From Streptomyces sp. MJM8645 (GTDB lineage Bacteria > Actinomycetota > Actinomycetes > Streptomycetales > Streptomycetaceae), in the NCBI RefSeq assembly GCF_001625365.1, contig NZ_LJJF01000001.1:3793001-3857000 (forward strand): a stretch of 64,000 bases of DNA, in the 5' to 3' direction. The position numbers were made by a program, and so were the translations under genes. Position 1 is the first letter of the stretch; every line of letters begins with the position of its first letter. Positions 25,483 to 33,751 of the stretch are shown here, piece after piece. The notes under the pieces are model-generated. The model had not been told where the DNA came from and did not search any database. It saw only the letters and a list, made by a program, of their open reading frames with translations.

Positions 25483-27051
25483 ATGACGTCGAGCGATCGT
25501 GACGAATCCGCAGGGCCGGCCGGGCCCGGCGACGCCGCAGGGCCGGTCGTCGCCACGGCCGCGCCGCCGGTCAACACCGTGGTCGTCCCGGCCGACGAGG
25601 ACCCGGTGGCGGCGGCCAGCAGCGAGGTGATCGGCGGCCCGCCGGGCCGCCGGGCGCTGCTGGGCGTCTCCTGGTGGATCCCGGCGCGCTTCCTGGCGCT
25701 GGCGGTGATCGTGATCTCGGTGCTCGGCATGGTGCAGAAGGCGCCCTGCTACAACCAGGCCTGGTTCCAGCCGGGTTCGCCGCAGTACATCCACGCCTGC
25801 TACAGCGACATCCCGCACCTGTTCTCCGGCCGCGGCTTCTCGGCCGGGCTGCACCCGTACGTGGACCGCATCCCGGGCACCTCCGGGGATCTGCAGTACC
25901 TCGAATACCCGGTGCTGACCGGCCTGTTCATGCAGGTCGCGGCCTGGCTGACGCCCGGCGCCGGCACCTCGCAGGACCAGGAGCGGTGGTTCTGGGCGAT
26001 CAACGCGGGGCTGCTGATGGCCTGCGCGGTGGTCGCCGTGGTGGCGCTCTCGCGCACCCACCGCCGCCGCCCCTGGGACGCCCTGCTGTTCGCGCTCGCG
26101 CCCGTCCTGCTGCTGAACGGCACGGTCAACTGGGACCTCCTCGCGGTCGCGCTGGCCGCCGTGGCGATGGCCTGGTGGTCCGGCTCCCGGCCCGGCTGGG
26201 CGGGTGTCTTCATCGGCCTGGCCACCGCGGCCAAGCTCTACCCGGTGCTGCTGCTCGGCCCCCTGCTGGTGCTCTGCTGGCGGGCCGGGAAGTGGCGCGA
26301 GTTCCGGGTGATGCTGGCCGGCGCGGCCGGCTCCTGGCTGCTGGTCAACCTGCCGATCATGGCGGCCAACTGGCAGGGCTGGTCGACCTTCTACGTGTTC
26401 AGCAAGCACCGCGCCGAGGACTACGGCTCGTTCTGGCTGATCCTGATGCAGAGCCGGGGCACGGGGCTGGCCGACCTCGACCTCTACATCGGCGTGCTGA
26501 TGGTCCTCGGCTGCCTGGCCATAGCGTGGCTCGGCTTCACGGCGCCCCGCCGCCCGCGCTTCGCGCAGCTGGCCTTCCTGGTGGTCGCCCTGTTCGTGCT
26601 GGTCAACAAGGTGTACTCGCCGCAGTACGCGCTCTGGCTGCTGCCGCTCGCGGTGCTGGCCCGGCCGCGCTGGCGGGACTTCCTGATCTGGCAGGCCTGC
26701 GAGGTGCTGTACACCCTGGGCATCTGGTCCCACCTGGGCTTCGTCACCGGGCCCAAGCAGCACGGGATCGGCGAGGCCTGGTACCACTTCGCGGTCGTGC
26801 TGCACCTGCTGGGCACGCTCTACCTGGTGGTCATGGTGGTCCGCGACGCCCTGCAGCCGGACCGCGACCCGGTGCGCTGGGACGGCAGCGACGACCCGTC
26901 CGGCGGGGTGCTCGACCGGGCCCCGGACGTGTTCGTGCTCGGCACCGCCCGGACGCTGCGCGAGGAGGAGAGCTACGCCGGATACGCGCCGGCCGGCTCC
27001 GAGCAGTGGCTGGACGAGCCGGAACTGCCGGAGCCGGCCGAGAAGGCGTAG
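25483..27051 (+). CDS. Polytopic membrane glycosyltransferase, GT87/DUF2029 type
   Basis: A 522-residue protein with about ten hydrophobic segments from residue 65 on. Family features include the acidic outer-loop context YLEYPVLTGLF after helix 1 and GTVNWDLLAVALAAVAM later. GT87 enzymes use polyprenol-phosphate mannose to extend cell-envelope glycans in actinobacteria; the polyprenol-phosphate mannose synthase at 38.5 kb could supply the donor. ATG 25483 is chosen. No Shine-Dalgarno is clear; CAGGAT sits 7 bases upstream as a -10-like hexamer. The gene is convergent with the racemase gene. Confidence 0.82.
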   Translation: MTSSDRDESAGPAGPGDAAGPVVATAAPPVNTVVVPADEDPVAAASSEVIGGPPGRRALLGVSWWIPARFLALAVIVISVLGMVQKAPCYNQAWFQPGSPQYIHACYSDIPHLFSGRGFSAGLHPYVDRIPGTSGDLQYLEYPVLTGLFMQVAAWLTPGAGTSQDQERWFWAINAGLLMACAVVAVVALSRTHRRRPWDALLFALAPVLLLNGTVNWDLLAVALAAVAMAWWSGSRPGWAGVFIGLATAAKLYPVLLLGPLLVLCWRAGKWREFRVMLAGAAGSWLLVNLPIMAANWQGWSTFYVFSKHRAEDYGSFWLILMQSRGTGLADLDLYIGVLMVLGCLAIAWLGFTAPRRPRFAQLAFLVVALFVLVNKVYSPQYALWLLPLAVLARPRWRDFLIWQACEVLYTLGIWSHLGFVTGPKQHGIGEAWYHFAVVLHLLGTLYLVVMVVRDALQPDRDPVRWDGSDDPSGGVLDRAPDVFVLGTARTLREEESYAGYAPAGSEQWLDEPELPEPAEKA

Positions 27052-27082
27052 GCGCTTCAGTCGTTCTAGGGCCGGACAGGGC

Positions 27083-28117
27083 CTAGCGGTCCACCACGCG
27101 GTCGAAGTGCGTGGTGGTGTGCCGGACCTGGAGGCCGAGCTCCTCGCCGATCGCGGGGGGCTTGGTCTCGCCGTCCAGGAACAGCAGTGAGACCTGCATG
27201 TGCGGCGGCTCGGCGAACCAGAGCTGCTTGCCGGCCCAGTGGAACGGCGACTTGGTCTTGTTGACGGTCGCCAGGCCGGCCCGGGCGATGCCCTTGGCCC
27301 GGGAGGCCATGGTCTGCACGTACTTGGGCGCCTCCAGGCCGATGCCGTGCGCGGTGCCGCCGGCCACCACCACGATGTGGCCGTCGGCCGGCGCCGGGTG
27401 CTGGCGGTAGCCGTAGCGGTCGCCCTTCTTCACCGGGGTGACGTCCAGCACCGTGGCCCGGACCTCCAGCGCGCCGTGGTCGCCCAGCCAGAGCCGGGTG
27501 CCGATCCGGGCCCGGAAGACGATGTCCGGGTAGCGCTGGGCCAACTGCTCCATGCCGGCCGCGCCGAGGTGGCTGACGTACACGGTGTGCACCGGCACCC
27601 CGGCCGCCCGGGCGGTGTCCACCCAGTGGACGACCTCCTCGGTCGGGCTGGAGCCGTCCGGCCGGTCCATCGGCAGGTGCAGCGCCAGGCCCTCGAAGGC
27701 GACGCCGTCCAGCTCGGCGGCGACGGCCGTGAGGTCGGCGGCGCTCACCCCGTGGCGGCGCATGGAGGTCATGCACTCCACCACCACCCGGGCGCCGCGC
27801 AGCGCCCGCAGCGCGTCCAGGTTCGCCACCGTCCGGATCACCCGGGCGTGCGGCAGCGGCAGCGCCTCCTCGCCGACCCGGTACGGGGTGAGCACCAGCA
27901 GCTCGCCGCCGTACCACTCGGCGGCGTCGGCCGCCTCGTACGCGGTGCCGACGGCCAGCACACCGGTGCCCAGCAGCGTCGCCTCCTCGGCCAGCCGGTG
28001 GTTGCCCAGGCCGTAGCCGTTCCCCTTGGCGACCGGCACCAGGCCGGGGAACTCGGCGAGGACGGAGCGCTGGTGGGTGCGCCAGCGTTCGGTGTCGAGG
28101 TAGAGCGACAGCGTCAT
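27083..28117 (-). CDS. Alanine racemase-like PLP enzyme
   Basis: A 344-residue fold-type III PLP protein. The Schiff-base lysine is Lys31 in [12 protein letters not shown], and the barrel strands continue through [12 protein letters not shown] and LALHLPMDR. It is somewhat shorter than biosynthetic Alr, and many actinomycetes keep a separate alr beside other cell-wall genes, so the exact substrate is uncertain. The gene lies 13 bases downstream of the femX-like gene in the same direction. That supports a role in peptidoglycan stem or bridge amino acids. Confidence 0.82.
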   Translation of the reverse strand: MTLSLYLDTERWRTHQRSVLAEFPGLVPVAKGNGYGLGNHRLAEEATLLGTGVLAVGTAYEAADAAEWYGGELLVLTPYRVGEEALPLPHARVIRTVANLDALRALRGARVVVECMTSMRRHGVSAADLTAVAAELDGVAFEGLALHLPMDRPDGSSPTEEVVHWVDTARAAGVPVHTVYVSHLGAAGMEQLAQRYPDIVFRARIGTRLWLGDHGALEVRATVLDVTPVKKGDRYGYRQHPAPADGHIVVVAGGTAHGIGLEAPKYVQTMASRAKGIARAGLATVNKTKSPFHWAGKQLWFAEPPHMQVSLLFLDGETKPPAIGEELGLQVRHTTTHFDRVVDR

Positions 28118-28130
28118 CGGGTCAGCCTCC

Positions 28131-29249
28131 TCAGCGGCGGGACATGTAGAGGTCGAGGGCCTTGTGCAGCAGCTTGTTGAGCGGGAAGTCCCACTCGCCG
28201 AGGTACTCGGCGGCCTGGCCGCCGGTGCCGACCTTGAACTGGATCAGGCCGAACAGGTGGTCGTTCTCGTCCAGGGTGTCGCTGATGCCGCGCAGGTCGT
28301 ACACGCCGCCGCCGAGCGCGTAGGAGTCGCGCATCATCCGCCACTGGATCGCGTTGGACGGCTTGACCTCGCGCTTGTGGTTGGCCGAGGCGCCGTAGGA
28401 GTACCAGACGTGCTCGCCGACCACCAGCATCGTGGTCGCGGCCAGCGGCTCGCCGTCGTGGTAGGCGATGTAGAGCCGCATCCGGTTCTGGTCCTCGGCG
28501 GTGAGGGCCTTCCACATCCGCTGGAAGTAGGACAGCGGGCGCGGGGTGAACTTGTCGCGCTCGGCGGTCACCAGGTAGAGCTGGTGGAAGATCGGCAGCT
28601 CGTCGTAGCCGCCCTGGTACACCTCGACGCCGCTCTTCTCGGCCTTCTTGATGTTGCGGCGCCAGAGCTGGTTGAAGTTCTTGTGGATGTCGTCCAGCGA
28701 GCGGTTGGCCAGCGGCACCTGGAACACGTAGCGCGGCTGGACGTCGCCGAAGCCGGCGCCGCCGTCCTCGCCCTGCAGCCAGCCGGCCTTGCGCAGCCGG
28801 TCGGCCACCTCGAAGGCGCGCGCCTCGTACCAGTCGGCCTCGACGTCGCGCAGGCGCTTGGCCTGCTTGCCGGCGATGGCCTCCTTGATGGTGGGGGCGT
28901 TCCAGCGGCGGATGACGATCGGCGGGCCCATCTTGACCGAGAACGCGCCCTGCGACTTGAGGTGGGCGAGCATCGGGGAGAGCCAGCGGTCGAGGTCCCG
29001 GTCGAACCAGTCGATGACCGGGCCCTCGGGCAGGTAGGCAAGGTAGCGCTTGAGCTTGGGCAGCTGCCGGTAGAGCACCAGGCCGGCGCCGACGAGCTGG
29101 TTGGCCTCGTCGAACCAGCCGATCGACTCCGAGCGCCACTCGGCCTTCACGTCGCCCCACGACGGCACCTGCATGTGGCTGGCCGAGGCGCGGCTCCTGA
29201 TGAAGGCGAGGTGCTCCTCGCGGGTGATCGTCCTCAGGCGCAGGCTCAT
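28131..29249 (-). CDS. FemX-like lipid II:glycine/alanine transferase
   Basis: A 372-residue FemABX-family protein with paired GNAT folds. It has family sequence such as [15 protein letters not shown] and [26 protein letters not shown]. The C-terminal substrate-site region is [26 protein letters not shown]. FemX adds the first bridge amino acid, glycine in Streptomyces (L,L-Dap peptidoglycan), to lipid II from aminoacyl-tRNA. The start is ATG at 29249. It is the first gene of a probable two-gene unit with the racemase. Confidence 0.9.
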   Translation of the reverse strand: MSLRLRTITREEHLAFIRSRASASHMQVPSWGDVKAEWRSESIGWFDEANQLVGAGLVLYRQLPKLKRYLAYLPEGPVIDWFDRDLDRWLSPMLAHLKSQGAFSVKMGPPIVIRRWNAPTIKEAIAGKQAKRLRDVEADWYEARAFEVADRLRKAGWLQGEDGGAGFGDVQPRYVFQVPLANRSLDDIHKNFNQLWRRNIKKAEKSGVEVYQGGYDELPIFHQLYLVTAERDKFTPRPLSYFQRMWKALTAEDQNRMRLYIAYHDGEPLAATTMLVVGEHVWYSYGASANHKREVKPSNAIQWRMMRDSYALGGGVYDLRGISDTLDENDHLFGLIQFKVGTGGQAAEYLGEWDFPLNKLLHKALDLYMSRR

Positions 29250-29344
29250 TGCTCGGTGCTCCTCGTCGGTCGGGCTGCGGTGGGCCCAGGTTCTCGGGCT
29301 GACCCTATCGTCCGGGGCCCGGGCGCCCGCCGCTGCGGGCGCGA

Positions 29345-29396
29345 CGGCGCCCCCGTCGCGTACCTGTCTCCTTGCAGATACGCCACGGGGGCGCCG
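29345..29396 (-). terminator. Terminator of the small membrane protein gene
   Basis: Eighteen-bp stem with one mismatch (29345-29362 with 29379-29396) and a 16-base loop, 30 bases after the stop at 29427. Confidence 0.72.
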
Positions 29397-29426
29397 AGGG
29401 TTCCGGAACGGTGCGACCGGGGCGGC

Positions 29427-29726
29427 TCAGCCCCAGAGGCCGCCGCGGGCGATGCCGAGGTAGAAGCCGATGGCGGAGGCGCCGAGCGTGATCATCAGCA
29501 CGAAGCGCTCGGCCGTGGTGACCGAGACGAACATGCCGAGCAGCCCCGTGATGATCCCGAACAGGCCGGTCCACGAGGTCAGCAGGTGCAGGTTGTGGAA
29601 GAACGAGGTGGTGAAGGCGATCACGCCCAGCACGGCGGTGAGGCCCACCAGGGCGTTCTCGCGGGGGTGCGGGTGGCCGTCGGTGTTCAGTGTGAGCGCG
29701 GGCATGCGGTGGACGGACTGGGCCAT
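29427..29726 (-). CDS. Small conserved membrane protein
   Basis: A 99-residue protein with three to four hydrophobic segments ([50 protein letters not shown]). No catalytic motif is seen. ATG 29726 follows AGGAGGTG at 6 bases, a strong ribosome binding site. It is divergent from rpsF, and a promoter pair TTGTGA-N17-CAATCT fits upstream. The function is unknown; a homologue occurs at this place in Streptomyces. Confidence 0.85.
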   Translation of the reverse strand: MAQSVHRMPALTLNTDGHPHPRENALVGLTAVLGVIAFTTSFFHNLHLLTSWTGLFGIITGLLGMFVSVTTAERFVLMITLGASAIGFYLGIARGGLWG

Positions 29727-29777
29727 GAGTCCCACCTCCTGGCGTGGAGACGAACGGGCAGGAATCCCGTTCCGTCC

Positions 29778-29806
29778 AGATTGCGGCGGTTGGGCCGGTC
29801 TCACAA
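29778..29806 (-). promoter_or_regulatory. Promoter of the small membrane protein gene
   Basis: On the minus strand TTGTGA (complement of 29801-29806) and CAATCT (complement of 29778-29783) are 17 bases apart, about 52 bases before the start codon. Confidence 0.6.
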
Positions 29807-29818
29807 CCCCTATGCGTT

Positions 29819-29847
29819 TTGTTCGGCCGTCCGGGTGCGGGTAGGCT
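29819..29847 (+). promoter_or_regulatory. rpsF operon promoter (HrdB type)
   Basis: TTGTTC (29819-29824) and TAGGCT (29842-29847) are separated by exactly 17 bases, a good vegetative promoter. It is about 195 bases ahead of rpsF and nearly back to back with the divergent promoter. The leader of roughly 190 bases could hold an S6-binding or other ribosomal-protein control element; I could not fold one with confidence. Confidence 0.72.
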
Positions 29848-30041
29848 GTGCCGTCTGCACTGGTGTAGTTGTGCCCCCTTGCGCTCTCTTCCGGGCGACC
29901 ACCCTGTCGGGTGAGCGGGGCCCGATTGTCGGACCCGGCCGCTACGGTGGCCGGTGTCGTCACTGCTCCGGTGCCGACGCTGCACAACCCTCCTGCCACG
30001 GAGAGACCGTGGCCGTTGAGTCCAAAGGAGGTGGGTTACCC
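29848..30041 (+). other. rpsF leader region
   Basis: About 190 bases between the promoter and the rpsF ATG, without a gene. It ends in a strong ribosome binding site AAAGGAGGTG (30024-30033). Confidence 0.5.
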
Positions 30042-30332
30042 ATGCGTCACTACGAGGTGATGGTCATCCTCGACCCCTCGGTCGAGGAGCGCGCTGTCTC
30101 CCCCCTGATCGAGAACTTCCTCACCGTCGTCCGGAACGCCGGCGGCAAGGTGGAGAAGGTCGACACCTGGGGTCGTCGCCGTCTGGCTTACGAGATCAAC
30201 AAGCAGTCCGAGGGCATCTACTCGGTCATCGACCTGAAGGCCACGCCTGAGGTCGTCAAGGAGCTCGACCGCCAGATGGGCCTGAGCGAGTCGGTTCTGC
30301 GGACCAAGGTCCTGCGCCCGGACACCCACTGA
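30042..30332 (+). CDS. rpsF: 30S ribosomal protein S6
   Basis: A 96-residue protein beginning [16 protein letters not shown]. The S6 signature continues in [20 protein letters not shown]. It binds the 16S rRNA platform together with S18, whose gene is two places downstream. ATG 30042 follows AAAGGAGGTG. It is the first gene of the rpsF-ssb-rpsR-rplI unit. Confidence 0.98.
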   Translation: MRHYEVMVILDPSVEERAVSPLIENFLTVVRNAGGKVEKVDTWGRRRLAYEINKQSEGIYSVIDLKATPEVVKELDRQMGLSESVLRTKVLRPDTH

Positions 30333-30375
30333 GCCACCTCTGAGGCCTTCGGGTCTCGGGTAGCTCGCGTCCGCT

Positions 30376-30389
30376 GTTTCACGTGAAAC
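30376..30389. other. parS site 8 (rpsF-ssb gap) in a 24-base palindrome
   Basis: Perfect GTTTCACGTGAAAC extended on both sides to a perfect 24-base palindrome (30371-30394), between rpsF and ssb. Confidence 0.95.
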
Positions 30390-30428
30390 AGCGGTGAACG
30401 GACATCTTCCCGAGAGGTCATCACCACC

Positions 30429-31049
30429 ATGGCAGGCGAGACCGTCATCACCCTCGTCGGCAATCTCGTCGACGACCCCGAGCTGCGCTTCACCCCGTCG
30501 GGTGCGGCGGTCGCGAAGTTCCGTATCGCGTCCACCCCCCGCACCTTCGACCGTCAGACGAACGAGTGGAAGGACGGCGAGAGCCTCTTCCTCACGTGCA
30601 ACGTCTGGCGGCAGCCGGCGGAGAACGTGGCCGAGTCGCTGCAGCGCGGCATGCGCGTCATCGTGCAGGGCCGACTGCGCCAGCGGTCTTACGAGACCAA
30701 GGAAGGCGAGAAGCGGACGGTCTTCGAGGTCGAGGTCGACGAGGTCGGCCCGAGCCTGCGCTCGGCGACCGCGAAGGTCACCCGGGCCAACCGGTCCGGT
30801 GGCCCCGGCGGCTCTGGTGGCGGCTTCGGCGGCCAGCAGGGCGGCGGCGGTGGCCAGCAGGGCGGTTGGGGCGGCGGTGGCGGCCAGCAGGGCGGCGGCG
30901 GCAGCTGGGGTGGAAACTCCGGCGGCGGCGGCCAGTCCGGCCCCTCCGACGACCCGTGGGCGTCCAGCACTCCGTCCGGCGGCCAGCAGGGCGGCGGCAG
31001 CTGGGGTGCCCCGTCCGGTGGCGGCTTCTCGGAAGAGCCTCCGTTCTAA
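30429..31049 (+). CDS. ssb: Single-stranded DNA-binding protein
   Basis: A 206-residue protein. The OB-fold covers about 1-115 ([22 protein letters not shown] at the start). A long Gly/Gln-rich flexible linker follows. The acidic protein-interaction tip SEEPPF ends it. This matches SsbA of Streptomyces, the essential replication SSB encoded between rpsF and rpsR. The linker DNA has repeated GGC/CAG-rich units that could vary in length. ATG 30429 is preceded by GAGAGG. Confidence 0.97.
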   Translation: MAGETVITLVGNLVDDPELRFTPSGAAVAKFRIASTPRTFDRQTNEWKDGESLFLTCNVWRQPAENVAESLQRGMRVIVQGRLRQRSYETKEGEKRTVFEVEVDEVGPSLRSATAKVTRANRSGGPGGSGGGFGGQQGGGGGQQGGWGGGGGQQGGGGSWGGNSGGGGQSGPSDDPWASSTPSGGQQGGGSWGAPSGGGFSEEPPF

Positions 31050-31067
31050 GAGCTGACAGATTTCGTG

Positions 31068-31107
31068 CGGCCCGGCCGCCGGCGTCCTGAGGACGCCGGC
31101 CGGGCCG
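31068..31107 (+). terminator. Hairpin between ssb and rpsR
   Basis: Imperfect hairpin: an inner 10-bp stem (31078-31087 with 31091-31100), an outer 7-bp stem and a bulge. It may attenuate or process the ssb-rpsR message rather than end it. Confidence 0.5.
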
Positions 31108-31129
31108 TGAACCCCAAATGGAGCACACA

Positions 31130-31366
31130 ATGGCGAAGCCGCCTGCTCGCAAGCCGAAGAAGAAGGTTTGCGTCTTCTGCAAGGACAAGGTCAACTACGT
31201 TGACTACAAGGACACGAACCTGCTGCGGAAGTTCATCTCCGACCGTGGCAAGATCCGTGCCCGCCGGGTCACCGGCAACTGCACCCAGCACCAGCGTGAC
31301 GTCGCCACGGCCGTGAAGAACAGCCGTGAGATGGCGCTGCTGCCCTACACCAGCACCGCGCGCTAA
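31130..31366 (+). CDS. rpsR: 30S ribosomal protein S18, zinc-binding type
   Basis: A 78-residue protein. It has a CxxC pair at Cys14/Cys17 (VCVFC) and a further cysteine in VTGNCTQHQ, which marks it as the zinc-containing (C+) form. Streptomyces also carry a zinc-independent paralogue elsewhere under Zur control. ATG 31130 is preferred because GGAG at 31120-31123 is 6 bases upstream; an ATG at 31118 is in frame. It lies 17 bases ahead of rplI. Confidence 0.96.
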   Translation: MAKPPARKPKKKVCVFCKDKVNYVDYKDTNLLRKFISDRGKIRARRVTGNCTQHQRDVATAVKNSREMALLPYTSTAR

Positions 31367-31383
31367 GAGAGGGTGACCAAGTA

Positions 31384-31830
31384 ATGAAGATCATCCTCAC
31401 GCACGAGGTGCCGGGTCTCGGCTCCGCCGGCGAGGTCGTCGAGGTCAAGGACGGCTACGCCCGCAACTACCTGGTTCCGCGTGGCTACGCCATCCGCTGG
31501 ACCAAGGGCGGCCAGAAGGACGTCGACGCGATCCGTCGCGCCCGCAAGATCCACGAGATCCAGACCCTTGAGGCCGCCAACGAGGTCAAGGGCAAGCTCG
31601 AGGGCGTCCAGGTCAAGCTGGCCGTTCGCTCGGGTGACGCCGGCCGTCTGTTCGGTTCGGTGACCCAGGCCGACGTCGTGGAGGCCATCAAGGCCGCCGG
31701 CGGCCCGGCCGTGGACAAGCGCGCCGTCGCGATCGCCTCGCCGATCAAGACCGTGGGCACCCACAAGGTCTCGGTCAAGCTGCACGCCGACGTCCAGGCC
31801 AACCTCGACGTCGCCGTCGTCGCTGCCTGA
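31384..31830 (+). CDS. rplI: 50S ribosomal protein L9
   Basis: A 148-residue L9, beginning [34 protein letters not shown] in form (the L9 N-terminal signature). The connecting helix and C-terminal domain follow. It binds 23S rRNA domain V. It is the last gene of the rpsF unit and is followed by a strong terminator. Confidence 0.98.
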   Translation: MKIILTHEVPGLGSAGEVVEVKDGYARNYLVPRGYAIRWTKGGQKDVDAIRRARKIHEIQTLEAANEVKGKLEGVQVKLAVRSGDAGRLFGSVTQADVVEAIKAAGGPAVDKRAVAIASPIKTVGTHKVSVKLHADVQANLDVAVVAA

Positions 31831-31848
31831 GTTCCGTAGCAGTGGCCT

Positions 31849-31880
31849 GAGGGCCGGACTCCTCCGGGAGTCCGGCCCTC
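31849..31880. terminator. Terminator between rplI and MATE gene
   Basis: Perfect 14-bp stem (31849-31862 with 31867-31880) and a 4-base loop, between convergent genes. Confidence 0.88.
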
Positions 31881-31958
31881 GGTCGTGTTCCGGAGCGTTC
31901 GGCCCCTGCGCATTCGGTGTCGGCGCATTCCGTGCCGGAGCCCTCGGCCCCGGCGCCG

Positions 31959-33299
31959 TCAGCTCCGGACGGCCCCGGTGACCAGCCAGCGGCCGCCGCG
32001 CGCCCGCCCGACCAGGAAGGCCGCGCGGACCAGCATGAACAGGTTCATCGCCCACCACAGCCCGGCCAGCCCGGTGCCGGTGGCCGGCACCGCGATCGCC
32101 GCCGGGGTGAACACCGCCAGGGTCGCGATCGCCGCCCAGGCCAGGTAGGGGCCGTCCCCGGCGCCCATCAGCACCCCGTCCAGCACGAAGACCAGACCGG
32201 CGACCGGCTGGCTGAGCGCGAGCAGCAGCAGGGCGGTGTCCAACTGCCCCTGCACCGCCGGATCGGGCGTGAACAGCGGGACGTACAGCGGGCGGGCGGC
32301 CACCAGCAGCAGACCCAGCAGCACGCCCGAGCCGATGCCCCACTCGACCATCCGACGGGTGGCGGCCCTGGCGCCCGGGATGTCCTCGGCGCCCAGGTAG
32401 CGGCCGATGATCGCCTGGCCGGCGATCGCGATGGCGTCCAGGGCGAAGGCCAGGAAGCTGAACAGCGTCATGGTGATCTGGTGCGCGGCCACCTGGTCGT
32501 CGCCCAGCCGGGCGGCCACCGCGGTGGCGATCATCAGCACCGCGCGCAGGCTGACCGTCCGGACCAGCAGCGGACCGCCCGCCCTCGCACTGGCCCGGAT
32601 GCCGGCCGCGTCCGGCCGCAGCGAGGCGTGCTCGCGCCGCGCCCCGCGCACCACCACGACCAGGTAGACGGCGGCCATCCCGGTCTGCGCGAGCACGGTG
32701 CCCCAGGCCGAGCCGGCCACCCCGAGCCCGGCGCCGTACACCAGGCCGGCGTTCAGGCCGATGTTGGCGGCGAAGCCCGCGATCGCCACCAGCAGCGGCG
32801 TGCGGGTGTCCTGGAGGCCGCGCAGCACGCCGGTGGCGGCCATCACCATGAGCATCGCGGGGATGCCCAGGGCGCTGATCCGCAGGTACGTCACGGCGTA
32901 GGGGGCGGCGGTCTCCGAAGCCCCCAGGACGTCGGCCGCCCAGGGGGCCAGCAGCACGGTGAGCAGCACCACCGGGACGGCCAGACCGAGGGCGAGCCAG
33001 ATGCCGTCGACGCCCTGCTGGACGGCGCCGCGGCGGTCCCCGGCACCGATCCGGCGGGCCACCGCCGCGGTGGTGGCGTAGGCGAGGAAGACGAACACGC
33101 CGGTCGCGGTGGACAGCGCGGCGGCGGCGATGCCGACCCCGGCCAGCTGTGGGGTGCCGAGGTGGCCGACGATCGCCGAGTCGGCCATCAGGAAGAGCGG
33201 TTCGGCGACCAGCGCGCCGAAGGCCGGGACGGCCAGTGCGAGGATCTCCCGGTCGTGCTGGCGTCTGGAGGGGGTCGGGGCTGCGGGAGGGGCGGTCAT
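31959..33299 (-). CDS. MATE family efflux transporter
   Basis: A 446-residue protein with about 12 hydrophobic segments in two halves. The first half begins EILALAVPAFGALVAEPLFLMADSAIVGHLG, a typical MATE/DinF N-terminal signature. The substrate is unknown; drug or metabolite export coupled to H+ or Na+ is usual. Two in-frame ATGs (33317 and 33299) are possible; GGAG just before 33299 favours the shorter form. This gene is found between rplI and dnaB in Streptomyces. Confidence 0.88.
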   Translation of the reverse strand: MTAPPAAPTPSRRQHDREILALAVPAFGALVAEPLFLMADSAIVGHLGTPQLAGVGIAAAALSTATGVFVFLAYATTAAVARRIGAGDRRGAVQQGVDGIWLALGLAVPVVLLTVLLAPWAADVLGASETAAPYAVTYLRISALGIPAMLMVMAATGVLRGLQDTRTPLLVAIAGFAANIGLNAGLVYGAGLGVAGSAWGTVLAQTGMAAVYLVVVVRGARREHASLRPDAAGIRASARAGGPLLVRTVSLRAVLMIATAVAARLGDDQVAAHQITMTLFSFLAFALDAIAIAGQAIIGRYLGAEDIPGARAATRRMVEWGIGSGVLLGLLLVAARPLYVPLFTPDPAVQGQLDTALLLLALSQPVAGLVFVLDGVLMGAGDGPYLAWAAIATLAVFTPAAIAVPATGTGLAGLWWAMNLFMLVRAAFLVGRARGGRWLVTGAVRS

Positions 33300-33751
33300 G
33301 GGCTCCAGGCTACTCATCCACAGGTAATGACTGCTAGTGGCAGTTGTCTATTACTCGAATTCTTGAGCGAGGTGTTCGACCCGCTTCGCGCCCGCGGGGG
33401 TCCGGCTGTGTGTGAAGAATTTCTCATGCACAGGCCCGGAAAGAGGTAATACCTGGTCAACAGGTTGACGGTGGACAGATGGTCCGGTTATCCACAGGGC
33501 CTTCCACAGGGGCGTCCACAGCTTTGCGGCACTTCTCCACAGCCCAGGGCCGCTCGTCCACACCCCCTGTGGATAACCGCCTTGGCTGAACGGCTCCCGG
33601 CGCCTTAGCGTGGGCCCTCCGCCCGACACTCCCGCCCGCCCCGGCGTCCGATTTGTCGGTGCCGTGGCGTACAAAGAGGAGCGGCTCCGCTCCACCCAGC
33701 CACCGGCAAGACCCGCTCCAACTCGCACCACTCGCTGATCGGGGAACACGC
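33300..33751. other. Intergenic region MATE / dnaB with DnaA-box cluster
   Basis: A 452-base gene-free region. Seven NNNTCCACA nonamers lie at 33314-33322, 33488-33496, 33500-33508, 33512-33520, 33533-33541, 33554-33562 and, reversed, 33568-33576. Two are the perfect DnaA box TTATCCACA (33488 and the reversed 33568), and three more fit the relaxed Streptomyces consensus. Six are packed in 89 bases. TTGGCT-N17-TTAGCG (33582-33610) could be the dnaB promoter. Confidence 0.7.

Noticed and set aside
30780..31000. Gly/Gln-rich repeats in ssb as a mobile repeat
   Set aside because: A flexible low-complexity linker is normal for actinobacterial SSB.
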